From the NCBI GenBank assembly GCA_031835245.1, contig JAVKOQ010000286.1, positions 1-64,000 on the forward strand: a DNA stretch of 64,000 nucleotides, written 5' to 3'. Below, one piece after another: positions 11,236-22,228 of the stretch. Numbering within the stretch: position 1 is the first letter of the stretch; every line of letters starts with the position of its first letter. The position numbers and the translations under genes are program-made. The DNA comes from Balamuthia mandrillaris. Taxonomy: Eukaryota > Discosea > Longamoebia > Balamuthiidae. The notes below the pieces were generated by a model. The model was not told the DNA's origin. It made no database searches and was given only the letters and a program-made list of their open reading frames with translations.

Positions 11236-11950
11236 TCATTCCATCTTTGCGCTTCTTTGAAATCTTTTCTTCATTCTTGTGTGTCTCTCCTTCTTTCCTC
11301 CTCCTCCTTTTCTTCTCTTTTCGTTTGCTTCTCTCTGGGGGGGATGGTTGCGGCCAGGGGCTTTCGTCTCTGGCTTGTCCCCTGCACCTTCATGTGGCTC
11401 TACCCTTCTCTTTTTCGTTGTTGTTGGCCCCTGTTTCGCCTTTGGGGTTTCTCCTTCTTCTGTTTTCTCTCCCTCCTGCTTCTGCACTTCTTCCTTTTGG
11501 TTGGGTGCTTCTGCTTCCTCCAGCATTTCTCTCACCAGTTTCACAAGCACGTCTCCTGGTTAAATGGTTTGTTTAGTAAGGGAAACACAACAAGAAGGAT
11601 AGGAGAAGGACATAGAGCCTAGACAAACCATGACAAGGACTGGACGGTGTGGTTTTGCACCAACAGCCCAGCCGTTTCCCCACCAACTCCCCCAAAGCCC
11701 CCATTAGCTCCGGGGACGCCCTGGCATACTCCTCGAACCGCTGCACGCAGCCCCCCACCGAGCCGCACTTCTTGGCGGTGAACGGGTTGTACCACTTGCT
11801 TTGGGGCAGGCTCCAGCCGCCCCGGTAGCAGGCCCGGCCAATGTAGACGTCGCAGTCCTGCACCACCCTGCCGTCCTTGCGTTGGATGCGAACCACCACG
11901 GGAAGCTTCTTTTCGGCCAGGGCGTGTGAGACGGGGAGCGAACGTTTCAT
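11236..11950 (-). CDS. DUF4326 domain protein
   Basis: Two exons on the minus strand, 11950-11629 and 11555-11236, with a phase-1 intron of 73 nt; 213 aa. Residues 30-110 carry the DUF4326 signature: DVYIGRACYRGGW, SKWYNPF, then FEEYARASPEL, and LGCWC followed by CHGDVL. The intron splits the CHG motif exactly, and joining restores CHGDVLV, which supports the model. The C-terminal hundred residues are Lys/Glu/Pro-rich and probably disordered. Biochemical function of DUF4326 is unknown; the paired CWC and CHGD motifs suggest metal binding. Members are common in phage and bacteria and scattered in eukaryotes, so transfer in the past is possible, but intron and codon use here look native. Confidence 0.82.
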
Positions 11951-12343
11951 TGTTTAAAAGTTTTCCCAGGCGTTCACCCTTGAATTAAGATAACGCTAGA
12001 TCTTTCTTTGTTTGTGTTAACTTCACTCACACTCACACTCACACAAAAAAAAGCGTCATCTTTTCTCTCTTTGCTTCTTCCTTCTCGGCCGTTCGAAGTT
12101 TCGCAGAAAAAGGGTGAAAAAATGAAGAAGCTGATGTCAATTTTCACCTTTCATAGGAGAGCTTACGTCTGTTAGGTTTTTGCGCGGTTTTCCAGGCATG
12201 TCGGCAAAATTAGGAACCTCTGAAAAAACAAAAAGTAGAAGTTGGCGAGCAATAAGCACAGGGGGGGCGGCGGCCGTAGAGGCAATACTTGTACCGCTAA
12301 AATCAAGTAGTAGTAGTGGTGGTTGCCGAACAGAGAGAGAAGA
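11951..12343. other. Divergent promoter between DUF4326 and Rab genes
   Basis: Between the minus-strand DUF4326 start and the plus-strand Rab start. Contains a short (CACTCA)n stretch near 12030. No gene is seen. Confidence 0.4.
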
Positions 12344-13466
12344 ATGCAAGACAGAGAGTACGTACAGACCTGCGCATCGTTCTTCTTTCCTTGTGTACGG
12401 GTGGGTGTTGATTCAAAGTGTGTGCGTGTTGTGTGTCCAACGACAGGTCGACAGATTATATGTTCAAGCTGCTCATCATTGGGGACAGCGGCGTTGGCAA
12501 GACCAGCTTGATGCTAAAGTTTACGGTACTCCCATACACTTTGTTTGTCTTTTTGCCCGAACTTTTGCTACTTTTTCAAACATGATTAACCGGTGGTGTG
12601 CCATAAACCTAAAAGGATGATGTATTCACGGAATCCTACATAAGCACCATTGGTGTTGACTTTAAGATCAAAACTATTCAAGTGGACGGCAAGACTGTTA
12701 AGCTGCAAATTTGGGACACTGCTGGTTCCTTATCCTCCTCTTTCGTTTCTCTCTCTTTCTCTCACTGCTTCTTTTCTGCTCTCGCCACTGCGTTTGCATT
12801 TTGCTTACCCCGAATGTCTTCCTCCTATTCTCTCTTTCTCGCTTCTATCCTTGTACTTTAATTCTTGGCACTATAGGACAAGAGAGGTTTCGTACCATCA
12901 CCAGCAGTTACTATCGAGGAGCAAAGGGCGTGATCGTCGTCTACGACGTCACCGACCAAGGCACCTTCAACAGCGTGAGCACCCTGTGGGCACCTGAGAT
13001 CGACACAAAGGCCGAGGCCACAGCTGTCAAGCTCTTTGTTGGCACAAAGACGGATCTGGAAGGTAAACGGGTGGTATCTCCTCGGGACGGAAAGAAACTG
13101 GCAGAGAGCGTAAATGCCCTCTTCCTTGAAACATCTGCTAAAGATGGCACTGGTGTCCATGAAGGTACTTCTTTGTTCTGCTACTCTTTGTCTTATTCAT
13201 TCTCCATTCCATTTGTTTTTGTTCGTTGTATTGTCAGTTGCATCCTTACTCATCCTTTATTTCCATCTTGGTATTTCTTTCAACAAAAAGCTTTCGAGGC
13301 TTTAGCCCGAGAACTTATCAAACAAGAAGCCAAAACGAGCGGCAGCACTGCCCCTCCATCCAGAAGCGGTGGCGGTGGTGGCGGCGGCAAAGTGCAATTA
13401 GGTCGTGGTCCAGAGGGAGGCGCTGCCAACAACAGAGCTGGCAAGAAGGGATGTGGCTGTGAATGA
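12344..13466 (+). CDS. Rab-family small GTPase (Rab1/8/18-like)
   Basis: Five exons: 12344-12357, 12447-12525, 12616-12724, 12877-13164, 13291-13466; 221 aa. The first exon is only 14 nt, chosen because it ends before a GTACGT donor and joins in phase to [13 protein letters not shown]-box motifs are all intact: GDSGVGKT, Thr in [21 protein letters not shown] and ETSAK. The effector region [17 protein letters not shown] is typical of exocytic/ER-Golgi Rabs. The C-terminal tail is Gly-rich and ends CGCE, so a CXC-type double geranylgeranylation site lies one residue from the end. Role: vesicle targeting on a membrane. The exact subfamily needs a tree. Confidence 0.93.
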
Positions 13467-13562
13467 GAACAGGAACACACAACAACGAAACAGGTTTATT
13501 TGGGGTTAGTTGTGAATAAGTCTTTTTCTTTATTTACTTTCTTTCTTAGTTCTTCTGCTCTT

Positions 13563-14344
13563 TCATCCTTTTCTTCGTTGTTTGTTGTCTTCAATTATTT
13601 GAAGGATTCTCTGTCTTTCGACCTCGTCCTCGTTTTTTCGCCGCTCTTCTTCCTTCTTGTGTCGCTCATCCCTTTCGTGAAAAGAAGCGATCATCTCAGC
13701 TAACACTCGTTGAGCCTCTTCAAGTTTTTGTTGGATGGAGGCTATGTCATCTGCGCCTTCTATTGTTATCACTTCACGAAACTCCACCACCTGTTGCGGA
13801 AATGGAAGAGAAAGTGGAAGAAGACAGATAAGACGAGGAGAACCAGAGCGTGTGAGAAAAATAGAGGAGCAAGAAGAGCGTTGAAAGAAAAAAAAGAACG
13901 AGAAGTGAAGCAGAAAAGAGAAGGAGAAAGGTAGAAAAAAAGTGAAATGAGAACAGAAGCAAAGAGGACAAGAAAACCAAGAGAATGGGGGACAGCAGGG
14001 TACCCTTGTAACAAAACCAACAGAACGGAGAAAGTTGAGGGCAGAAGGAAAGGGTGCCACGTGTTTCTGGAAAGGCGCAGCACTGGTGCGTATGGTGCGG
14101 TACTTTGGGTCGAAAGGGTGAGCCAATATGTTGCCCACTATCTTTTGAAGCGTTTCCGCACACCGCAAATGGTCGGTCGGTGTGCCTTTGGTAATGGGAA
14201 GAAGAGGACGCTCTGTCAGTCATGCTTCTTCATAGACTATACTTTTTCCATTTCAACTGTTATTTGCAAAGACAGAATACCGTTTCTTGCGTCTGTGATG
14301 GCCGATAGTTCTTGTTTCAATGACTTTTGCTTTGTGGGTTTCAT
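13563..14344 (-). CDS. PUB/PUG-domain protein
   Basis: Three exons on the minus strand, 14344-14281, 14212-14004 and 13790-13563; 166 aa. Residues 40-95 match a PUB domain: CAETLQKIVGNILAHP, DPKYRTIR, and then ALNFLRSVGF, the helical core seen in PNGase and UBXD1 that binds the p97/CDC48 C-terminus. The last exon adds an acidic strand (VVEFREVITIEGADDI) followed by a charged coiled coil. No UBX or transglutaminase domain is present, so this is a small PUB protein, perhaps a CDC48 adaptor. It is convergent with the Rab gene, with about 96 nt between stop codons. The donor of exon 1 was chosen because only it keeps phase. Confidence 0.78.
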
Positions 14345-15011
14345 CTTTTGACGAACTGGAAGGAAGCGTGCTATGTTTTTCGTTTTTGCGGGGGTGGTGG
14401 ATAACAAAACAACAAATAAATTAGACACAAGCCAGCCATCCATGCCCAGGACACAAACGCTTAATTAGCCCAGGATCATACTAACCCTCCTTGCTCGTCT
14501 CTTCCATAGAAGCTTGAACACACACCATCAGACATCCCTGCAAGGGACATAACGGTGGCAGCTGAGAGGTCGATCAACAACAGGACGCAAGTGACAGCTT
14601 GGCCTCCCAGAGCGAAGCCCACACGCCGGTCGCTTTGGAGAGAGGCACCGCATTCAACCCCAGAAGAAAATGGAAAAAAACATTCAGGCAAGTAAAAAGG
14701 CCACCCCGAAGACCGGCAAAAATGAACAAGATTGATCTGGAAAAATTCAAAAAGCCAATCAAAAATCTGACAAAAAAACGACCATGTCGACAAAAGTATA
14801 GCATCTTTTAGGAAATTCTACTGAATCGGAAAAACGGAGTTGGTTTTCCACCAATGAGAAAATGCTCCGGGGCCGGAAAAAAAAGAAAAAGCACCAATTC
14901 TTCCTTCACGTTTTTTTTTTCTTCTGCTCGCCCTCTTTCTCTCTCTCCTGCAAAGGCAGTTTTTTTTTAAAAAAAAACGAACAAAAAGCACACGCACACT
15001 CACCCAAACTC
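14345..15011. other. Divergent spacer between PUB and SR genes
   Basis: Contains a GTCGAC at 14786 and a T9A9 palindrome at 14960-14977 just upstream of the SR start. A basic 70-aa plus-strand frame at 14599-14811 exists but has no recognisable domain or start context and is not called. Confidence 0.35.
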
Positions 15012-15931
15012 ATGGCGTTATTCATTGGAAGACTCCCTTCGGACGCACGTCCTAGGGACCTGGAAGATTTGTTCTACAAGTACGGCCGCATCGTACGTTG
15101 TGATGTGAAGGTCGGTTATGGCTTTGTGGAGTTTGAAGACAAAAGGGATGCGGAAGACGCTCTTTACGACTTAGATGGTACGGTTTTTTCCCCCTCTTGT
15201 TTTTTTTTTCCACACATTAGTTCATCTTGTGCTCTCTACTTTTTTTTGCAGGTGCTTCACTACTTGGATCTAGAATAGCAGTGGAGTGGGCCAAAGGCAC
15301 TCGCCGTGACAGAGATAGAGACACCTGCTTCCGCTGTGGTCGACCCGGCCATTGGGCCAGGGAGTGCCGCGAGCCTCCCGACTATGGCCGTGGTCGTTAT
15401 GGCAGAGGCCGTTACTCGCGCTCTCCATCTCCTCGTTCACGCTCTCGCCGCTCCTACTCTCGCTCACGCTCTCCATCTCCTCGTTACTCTCGCTACCGCC
15501 GCTCCTACTCGCGCTCTCCCTCCCCTCGCCGCCGCTCTTACTCCCGCTCCCGCTCTCCTTACTCCAGATCGCCCTCTCCTCACCGCCGTTCCTACTCCAG
15601 AAGTCCCGTGAGGGAGCGGTCCAGGAGCCCAATGCCAAGAAAGAGGTCGAGATCCCCCACCCCACAATCTAGATCCGCCTCTCCTCGATCCCGATCGCAT
15701 TCTCCGCGTTCTCGCTCCGCCTCCCGCAGCCCAGAACGAAAGAAGACCAGACGGGAGGGATCGGACTCTCCTTCCCGCTCTGGAGGAGGGGCATCCAAGT
15801 CTCCTTCTCCTGCTCGTGAAGATGCTGCTGCCACCGAAGAAAGCAAGCCACGCGATGATGCCTCGGCCGACGCCTCTACTGCCACCTCTGCCGGTGCTGC
15901 TGAAAACGAGGATGCTCAGGACCGCGACTAA
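15012..15931 (+). CDS. SR splicing factor with RRM, CCHC knuckle and RS domain
   Basis: Two exons, 15012-15177 and 15252-15931, around a 74-nt phase-1 intron; 281 aa. An RRM occupies residues 1-75 with RNP2 ALFIGRLP and RNP1 YGFVEFED. A zinc knuckle [16 protein letters not shown] follows at about 90-105. The rest is an RS domain of RS/SR/SP repeats, ending in an Ala/Glu/Asp-rich acidic tail. The order RRM-CCHC-RS is that of SRSF7/9G8 and plant RSZ proteins, which bind exonic enhancers and promote spliceosome assembly in nuclear speckles. A gene rich in introns and its own RS repeats are consistent with an active SR network. Identity is clear; the exact orthologue is not. Confidence 0.93.
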
Positions 15932-15979
15932 AACGATATCCAATCCACCGACACCACCATCCAACTTCCACCTTGTTGA

Positions 15980-16401
15980 ATGTCATCGTGGTCTAATCTC
16001 GTTATCTTTTTTTTTGTTCTTTCTTGTTTAGACGCCTCCAAGGCCGCCCCTGAGCCCATCAACGCCTCAATCTCATTCTTCATTCTTTCTCTCCTAGCCG
16101 CAAGCACGCCTTCCACACCGGCCTCCCCACCTTCAACGCTTACTCTATTCTCTGGTTTACTTCCTTCTTCATCTTCTTCGTTCTTTCGACTTGCATCAAG
16201 AGAGAAATGACGAAAATCTCTGTTAACCTGTGGATGTTCTCTCACTTTTTTACGTTTTCTTTATTTTTTCATTATCCCTTCCAAAGAAAGAGCTGCCATT
16301 CGCATCTGCTGTGGGCAAGCTTTGCTGCACCTTTCCTTTTGGTTGCCGGCCGCTCCACCGGACCTGCTTCCTCTTTGTTTTGCAGCCTTTGGTTGGGGTG
16401 A
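15980..16401 (+). CDS. Possible small membrane protein, exon structure unresolved
   Basis: This stretch has plus-strand codon use like the local genes (runs of NNC/NNG codons such as those encoding RKHAFHTGLPTFNAYSILWF near 16100-16160), followed by a hydrophobic segment. Three different frames look plausible across about 15980-16400, with short introns likely (acceptors near 16030, 16098 and 16288). The frame with the best codon bias would encode one or two membrane helices. A charged minus-strand frame across the same bases is an alternative. I could not fix a start or a phase-consistent model, and no family is recognised. It may be a small gene or part of the 3' region of the SR gene. Confidence 0.28.
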
Positions 16402-16556
16402 GCTTTCTCTTCTCTTTTTTTTTTCCTTTTCTTCTTTCCTTTCATTCTCCTTTATTATTCTTGCAATCTACAAAATAAACACTTCACACAACAAACCTGG
16501 GTTTCCCATTCTTTCGACCCTCCCGTTCGTTTCTTCCCTCCCTCCCTCTCTTCGAC

Positions 16557-16611
<55 letters not shown>

Positions 16612-16950
16612 CCTCCGTGCTTCTCCTGGTTCTTGTGCGTGAGGGAGAGAGAGGAGATGAAGGCGAAAGAATCCCCTTTGCATAACCACAACAACACAAA
16701 AACAAAAAAAAACTCCACAACGATCGTAGGATTCGACCTGGGCTTCAACAGAGACAGAAAGGGAATCCACACCGAGTGAAGGTAAGGAGCTGATGTTAAG
16801 TTTTGTTTGTGTGATGGAGCCCTCTGTTGCGCTAACAAGAAAAAAAGAGAAGGAAGCCCCCTGCGGTTTACTATTGTGGGTAGTTTTAAACTCTCTTCCC
16901 TGAAGAGGTTCGTCCCTCTCTCTGTTTGACTCCTGAAGCTGAAAAACTGA
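16402..16950. other. Spacer with (CT)n upstream of the F-box GTPase gene
   Basis: A (CT)n tract lies at about 16558-16607. The remaining sequence has no coherent coding signal. Confidence 0.4.
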
Positions 16951-18418
16951 ATGAAGAAGCGGGTCCCGACAGAGGAGGACGAAGGCGAAGGACGTACGGA
17001 ATGTCCCGGTGGTGCAGCGTTGCTGCCTGCGGAGGTGTGGTTCCACGTGCTGAGCTACTTGGAGACGGCGGAGGATCTATGCAACGTGAGCCTGGCGTGC
17101 TCCTTCTTTGCTCGCCTCTCCCGCCAGGATGCCTTGTGGCGACCTTTGGGCCATCCTTCTTGGGCAGAGCAACCGGAAGAAGAAGCAGAAGCGGAGAAAG
17201 TTTCGTCCGATAAAGCAGAGGAGAACAAACAGAAGAAAGAAGAAGAGGAGGAGGACAAAGGCCTTTGGAAGCAGCGTTACATGGGGTGGCTAAGAAAGAG
17301 CGCAACGGAGTGGAAGACGGATCCTCCTTTGGCCCCCTTTCCTGCCTTTCCCGACACCAGATATGATGCCTCCATAAACGTTATTATCTTTGGTACCGTT
17401 TACTCTTGTTAACGTGCGTCTTTCTTTCAACGCAACTCCAAAGAAATAATACGGTTGATGATGGAAACAGGCAACAAGGCCGGCGTCGGCAAAACGTGCT
17501 TGTTCCTTCGCATGGCGGGCCAAGACTACGACCCTCACCGCTGCAACACCATCGGGGCTGACATTAGGGTTCGCATTCGTGAGTGTCACGGTCAGCGCAT
17601 TGCGGTAAGCATACACTCTCAATAGGTTTTGCTAGTTGGCATGTGCTAGTCGTTCTTGCTTGCTTGCTCTGTTCTCCTTCTTGTTCCTCTCCATTCTGAC
17701 CTGTTATTTATCTTGCCTCTCTTCTTCTCCTCTCGCGGCAGTTGAAAATGTGGGACTCTACTGGTTTGCTTCTCTCGTGCTCTCGTGGCTCTCTCTTTCT
17801 CTCTCACTCTCACTCTCACGCTCTCGCTCTCGCTCTCCTATCTCTCCTCTTGTCTATCTGTTAGGTTCTGGAATGCTTTCTCAATCCCTTTCTGCGTACC
17901 TAAGCAGAAACGTTCATGCCTTCGTTGTGTGCTATGACACCACCGACAAGGAGTCACTGACGGGCTTGGAGCGCGCTTTGGGCTGGGTAAGGCAGGACTG
18001 CTCAAAGGGCGTTCGCTTCTTGGTCGGTACCAAGTGCGACTTGCTGGAAGAGAATCAGGTGGACGAGGAGACGGCATTGCGCGCAGCCAAAGAGTGGGAA
18101 GCCTGGGCTCATAGTCGCACCAGGTAGTTCTTCCATTTGCTGACCTTGTTCTTGTTCATTCTCGTTCGTCGTTTTAACTGACTATAACGCTTTGAACAGT
18201 GCAAAGACAGGGAAAATGTGGAAACACTGGTTGAAACGCTCTTGGGGGCCGCCACGTGTCCGTTTGGCGCCCGCTCGCAGGTTAGACCGAGCCATGTCCC
18301 CTCTCCTGCCGCGTTGCGACGGAGAGGCATCCGCTTGCACAACACCACCAACAACAAACGAGGCAAAACGAAAAGGAAGAAGAAGGGAGACTTATCACAA
18401 CGATGTCTGTTGCAATAA
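16951..18418 (+). CDS. F-box / Ras-like GTPase fusion ending in a CaaX box
   Basis: Five exons: 16951-17392, 17471-17604, 17742-17763, 17865-18123 and 18211-18418; 354 aa. Residues 25-68 are an F-box (LPAEVWFHVLSYLE, then DALWRPL). After an acidic linker a small-GTPase fold begins: P-loop GNKAGVGKT at 148-156, WDSTG at 196-200, TKCD at 255-258, helix ENVETLVETLL. The catalytic Gln after DxxG is Ser. A basic tail (KTKRKKKGD) ends in CLLQ, a typical CaaX prenylation motif. The P-loop exon joins the F-box exon in phase through IIFG|GNK, so the fusion does not depend on a guess between genes. The last intron's acceptor is ambiguous: using 18199 restores SAKTG but breaks frame. Role inferred: a membrane-anchored, nucleotide-regulated SCF subunit. 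Confidence 0.8.
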
Positions 18419-18498
18419 CTCTTTTTTTCGATTGCTTGCTTGCCTTCATCGTAGCTTCCATCTCTTTCCTCTTTCGATCTTTACCATCTTTCCTTTCT

Positions 18499-19154
18499 TT
18501 ACACGCCGATAACAGCATAGCCATCCTCCTCAAACACAGCATAGTCATACGAGGGCGCCATCATAAGAGCCACGCAGGCGGCAAGCGTGCAGACGCTGCC
18601 CGCTATGGCAAAGGCAAAGGCCCAATCCGGCGAGGCGTGGAGCCTCTCTCGGTCTTTCTGCGTGTCTGCCGCCCATGTGGACCAACAGATCACCCACACC
18701 AGCCTATGCGTCGTTTGTTTAACGAAAGACCAACAAAAAGCAGCAAAGGTTAGCATGCAGGCTCTTCTCCTCTCCTCTCCTCTCCGCTTCTCTCAACGAG
18801 AACAACGTACGTGGTCAAGCAGAGAACGCTCCAACCAACGTGGCTGATGCTTAAAGGCCCGCACGCGAAGACTCTCAGGCAGGCAAAGAACAAGCTCCAC
18901 GTGAGCAGGAGCAGCACCACCACGGAGCCCGCCAGGACAGCCCTCCCTCCCCTCTGCCAGCCCGTGCTCCGCAGGTCGTCCTCGTCGTAGTGCTTGCCCT
19001 TGATCTCCCCGCCCTTCCAGCCAAAGTGGGTGCGGTCGTCCTTGCGCGCCCACCCGTCGTCCACCGCGGTCAGCCCGAAGAGCACGGCCATCATGGCGAA
19101 GAGCAGGAGGATCACGGCCACCAGCGGCAACACTTTCAGTCTCATCCACCTCAT
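18499..19154 (-). CDS. Four-transmembrane protein, claudin/PMP22-like topology
   Basis: Two exons on the minus strand, 19154-18811 and 18703-18499, phase-2 intron of 107 nt; 182 aa. Hydrophobic helices: about 8-30 (VLPLVAVILLLFAMMAVLF), about 71-95, about 103-130 (created across the splice junction by WSVLCLTT|LVWVICWSTW), and about 145-168 (AFAIAGSVCTLAACVALMM). The first extracellular loop contains GWARKDD and GWKGG. Topology and loop size resemble the claudin/PMP22/EMP group, but no family-defining W-GLW-C-C motif is complete, so the family is not assigned. The short C-terminus is acidic. Convergent with the F-box GTPase gene. Confidence 0.68.
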
Positions 19155-19716
19155 TCTCTCGTCGTGTTTCTTCTGTTGGAAGAAAAAAAAAGTGTGAGAG
19201 AAAGAGGAAGAGGAAAGGGAGGAGGGAGTAGGGAGGAGGGAGGAGGGAGTGTTTTATTTGTGTTTTCAGTGTTCGTTCGGTCGGTTTGTTGGAGTTTCAG
19301 TATTGGGCGTGCAGACCAGAGAAAATCGGGACGCAACAGAGAATGAACTGCCGGAAACTCGGCGGGTAGCTGCCCCGGATGCGCACTTTCGCCTCCCTCC
19401 TTTCTTTGTTCCATTCATTCGAACGAACGGACGCTGCCCCTTTTCGAAGTGGTGGGTAATGGTGTATGGTTGGTGTCGTTTCGCTGAACAACAGGAGACC
19501 AGCCTGATAGATCGGTAATAAGCTCCTTTATTCATTCATTTAGGCCACCAATTTTACTATATGAAGCAAAAACTCTATAAAAGTGCGCTGTTCCGTGTTT
19601 GCCCGAAACCACCTTTTGTGGCGCAACTGACCCGCGTTCACCGGGGCCCCTTGGGGTATCTTTCCAGACCTTTTTTTATTTTTATTTTTTTTGTTCGCAC
19701 GAACAGACACACAAAC
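19155..19716. other. Divergent promoter with G-quadruplex motif
   Basis: Between the four-TM gene (-) and the secreted protein gene (+). Five GGG runs with 4-nt loops lie at 19217-19247, just upstream of the four-TM start. No gene is seen. Confidence 0.45.
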
Positions 19717-20066
19717 ATGCACCGTCGTCCTCTGAGTGTTGTCCTGCTGACCATCCTTTGTGGTGAGTTTTTTTTTTGAACCAAGTTCTTTCTTTGTTCG
19801 TTAAAGTGAAGCTAACTGAACGCACTGGGGGTTTTTTTTTTGTTCGTTTGAACTTGGCGATGCAGCGACCTCCCTGGTCACGGTGCGAGGGGAGCAAAGC
19901 GACGATGACAGCCTCGCGGAGGTGATGGTTGCCAGCCTTACGGATGCCACCTGCGTTCCTAAAGAGGAGTACGAGGGTATCTTGGAGCTGTGTCTGCCGT
20001 TTCTGACTTACGACCTCATCTACGTGGACAGCTATCAACCCATTCGTGAGGGATATGCGGAAACGT

Positions 20067-20112
<46 letters not shown>

Positions 20113-20934
20113 CACACAACAACTGACAGTGGCAAAAAAAAGTATTTTATTCAGCATTACAGGTGACTGCTTGTTGCAGCGAGCACGCTTCTTGTGTCCG
20201 ACTTTCTATCGGTTCGTTCCTTTCTTCTTCATTTTTCATTTATTGCTTCATCATTGAAACAATAACAAACTTCTCTATAATTATAGAGAATGCTTACAAG
20301 TGGAAGCTCCGGAAGACGAATCCCTTGCGGACAGCTCAGAAAGCAATGTCGTAACCGCTGGCGCCTTCGCCTGTGATGACCTTTGTTGGAACATCGATGA
20401 GGCGTGTGGTGTGAATGAGGTGGAGGCAGAAGCTGGGCACAACTTTGATTGCAACCGTGTTTACCCGGCAGTTGTGGCGCAAAAGCGTGATGGCACGCTT
20501 GTCTACAACGTGACCGCCCCCAATGGAGTAAACTTTGAGTTTACGAGCGAGTGTTATGACGAAAGCAGAGACATTCAAAGTACACTCTACCTTCTTAGTT
20601 TGCGGTCAATGTTGATGTCTGCTTCTTGACTTCGGTTCTTCTGATGGTATCTCTATCGTCTTACGTTGCTGCAGTTGATCCCAATACTTGTGTTGCACGA
20701 ATGGTAGAATGCAGCGCCGAAGAGGAGGAATGCAGCAAAGCAGCGGAAGAGACGGACAACTACTGTCTTTGCCAATCTCAATGGATTGCATGCTTGGGCG
20801 AGTGTGCCTCCGATTCGGATCTGGACGTGTGCGAACGGGTTTGCCATGAGGACATGGTTGCTGCGTGCGAGAACGGCAGTGTATCTGAGAGCAGTGGCGG
20901 CGCATCCAGCAGAGGCGACCATCTCTTTCTGTAA
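19717..20934 (+). CDS. Secreted cysteine-rich protein, family unknown
   Basis: Four exons: 19717-19762, 19866-20064, 20287-20579 and 20675-20934; 265 aa. The first exon encodes a signal peptide (MHRRPLSVVLLTILC, ending near ATSLVTVRG). The mature region has about 20 cysteines, concentrated in three blocks: CDDLCWNIDEACG, a middle stretch ending in SECYDES, and a C-terminal block with CVARMVECSAEEEEC, CLCQSQWIACLGEC and CERVC. The spacing suggests disulfide-bonded helical hairpins. The tail is Ser/Gly-rich. Intron 2 (20065-20286) is the longest and contains (CT)n; phase requires skipping a potential small exon near 20180. I recognise no family. Probable role: extracellular or lumenal. Confidence 0.68.
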
Positions 20935-21137
20935 AACAAAAATATATAGAGACATTCTTATCATTCCGGAGCAATCGATCGTTTGCATTCTTTTCATTTC
21001 CAAAATTCCAAACATTCTCCAAACGGAATTTCAGCGAAATAATTGATAAATTTATTTCGTGACGACACGACTCGGAAACAAACACACAAAAAAACACTTG
21101 GAAGAAAGGAAGGCAAGAAGGAAGAAGGCAAAGGCAG

Positions 21138-21952
21138 ATGAGATCAGCAATGAGGCCGGTTGTGGTGGCGGGACCTTCAGGCTCGGGCAAGAGCACCCTC
21201 ATCAGTCGTTTGCTGAAGGAGTTCCCCTCCAGCTTTGGCTTTTCGGTGTCCCACACCACCAGAAAACCCAGGCCGGGAGAGCAGAACGGCGTGCACTACT
21301 TTTTCACGGACCGAGAGACGTTCCTGAAGGAGAGGGAGGAGGGCAAGTTCCTGGAGAGCGCCGAGTACAGCGGCAACCTTTACGGCACCAGCATAGCTGC
21401 CGTCGAATCTGTTGCCGAACAAGGAAAGGTACGCCCGCACCGGTTTTTTTCCTACAAAATTGTTTCTTTTTCGTGCGCTACCTGATTATTTGTTTGTTTG
21501 TTTATTTTTTATTTTATTTTATTTAAACATTTTTTGCTGTTTTTATTTGTTTATTTATTTGTTTATTTATTTTGTTTCTAATCTCAATTTTATTTTTGTT
21601 TCTAATCTCCATTTTATTCCACCAACGAAACAACTTTGGGACGCGTCAGGTGTGTCTGTTGGACATAGACATCCAGGGCGTGCTCTCGGTGAAGCAGTCC
21701 ACGCTGAACGCGCGCTACCTCTTCGTGGTGCCGCCCAGCGTTGAGGAGCTGCGCAGGCGTCTCACGGGCAGAGGGGACACCGACGCCGAGGCCATCGAGA
21801 AGAGGCTGGACACGGCCAAGAGGGAGCTGGAGTACCGGGACAAGCCTGACTTTTGGGACAAGGTCATCGTCAACGATGACCTGGAGTCGGCCTACCAGCA
21901 GTTTAGAACGTTCCTTACGGCAGATACGGGTTCTTCCTCAACATCGAACTGA
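21138..21952 (+). CDS. Guanylate kinase
   Basis: Two exons, 21138-21428 and 21650-21952, phase-0 intron of 221 nt rich in TTTATTT; 197 aa. The GMP kinase signature is complete: P-loop [10 protein letters not shown] near residue 12-21, [34 protein letters not shown], and the lid [10 protein letters not shown] followed by KRL. It phosphorylates GMP to GDP in the cytosol. No SH3 or PDZ domain is present, so it is the metabolic enzyme and not a MAGUK. The first ATG (MRSAM) and the internal ATG at residue 5 are both possible starts. Length matches the family's usual 190-200 aa. Confidence 0.96.
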
Positions 21953-22147
21953 TACTGGACGATGTGCCTTTTTCTGCCTCTTCCTCTTCTTTGGCTTACC
22001 TTTCTTTTTCTCCTTCCTTTCATTTGCTGTTGTTCACTTTTGTTTCTCTATCTTGGTTTCTCTTTGCTATATTCTCTTTCACTATTCACTTTCTCTTTCA
22101 TTTTCTAGCTTCTCTTTCCCTTTCGTAGTTTATATTTCTCTTTCGGC

Positions 22148-22182
<35 letters not shown>

Positions 22183-22228
22183 CCATACCAACACCACCAC
22201 TTTCTTTCTTTCGCTGCTAACTTCTTTT

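Noticed and set aside
14599-14811. 70-aa basic plus-strand frame between PUB and SR genes
   Set aside because: No start context, domain or splice support; the region looks like a divergent promoter.
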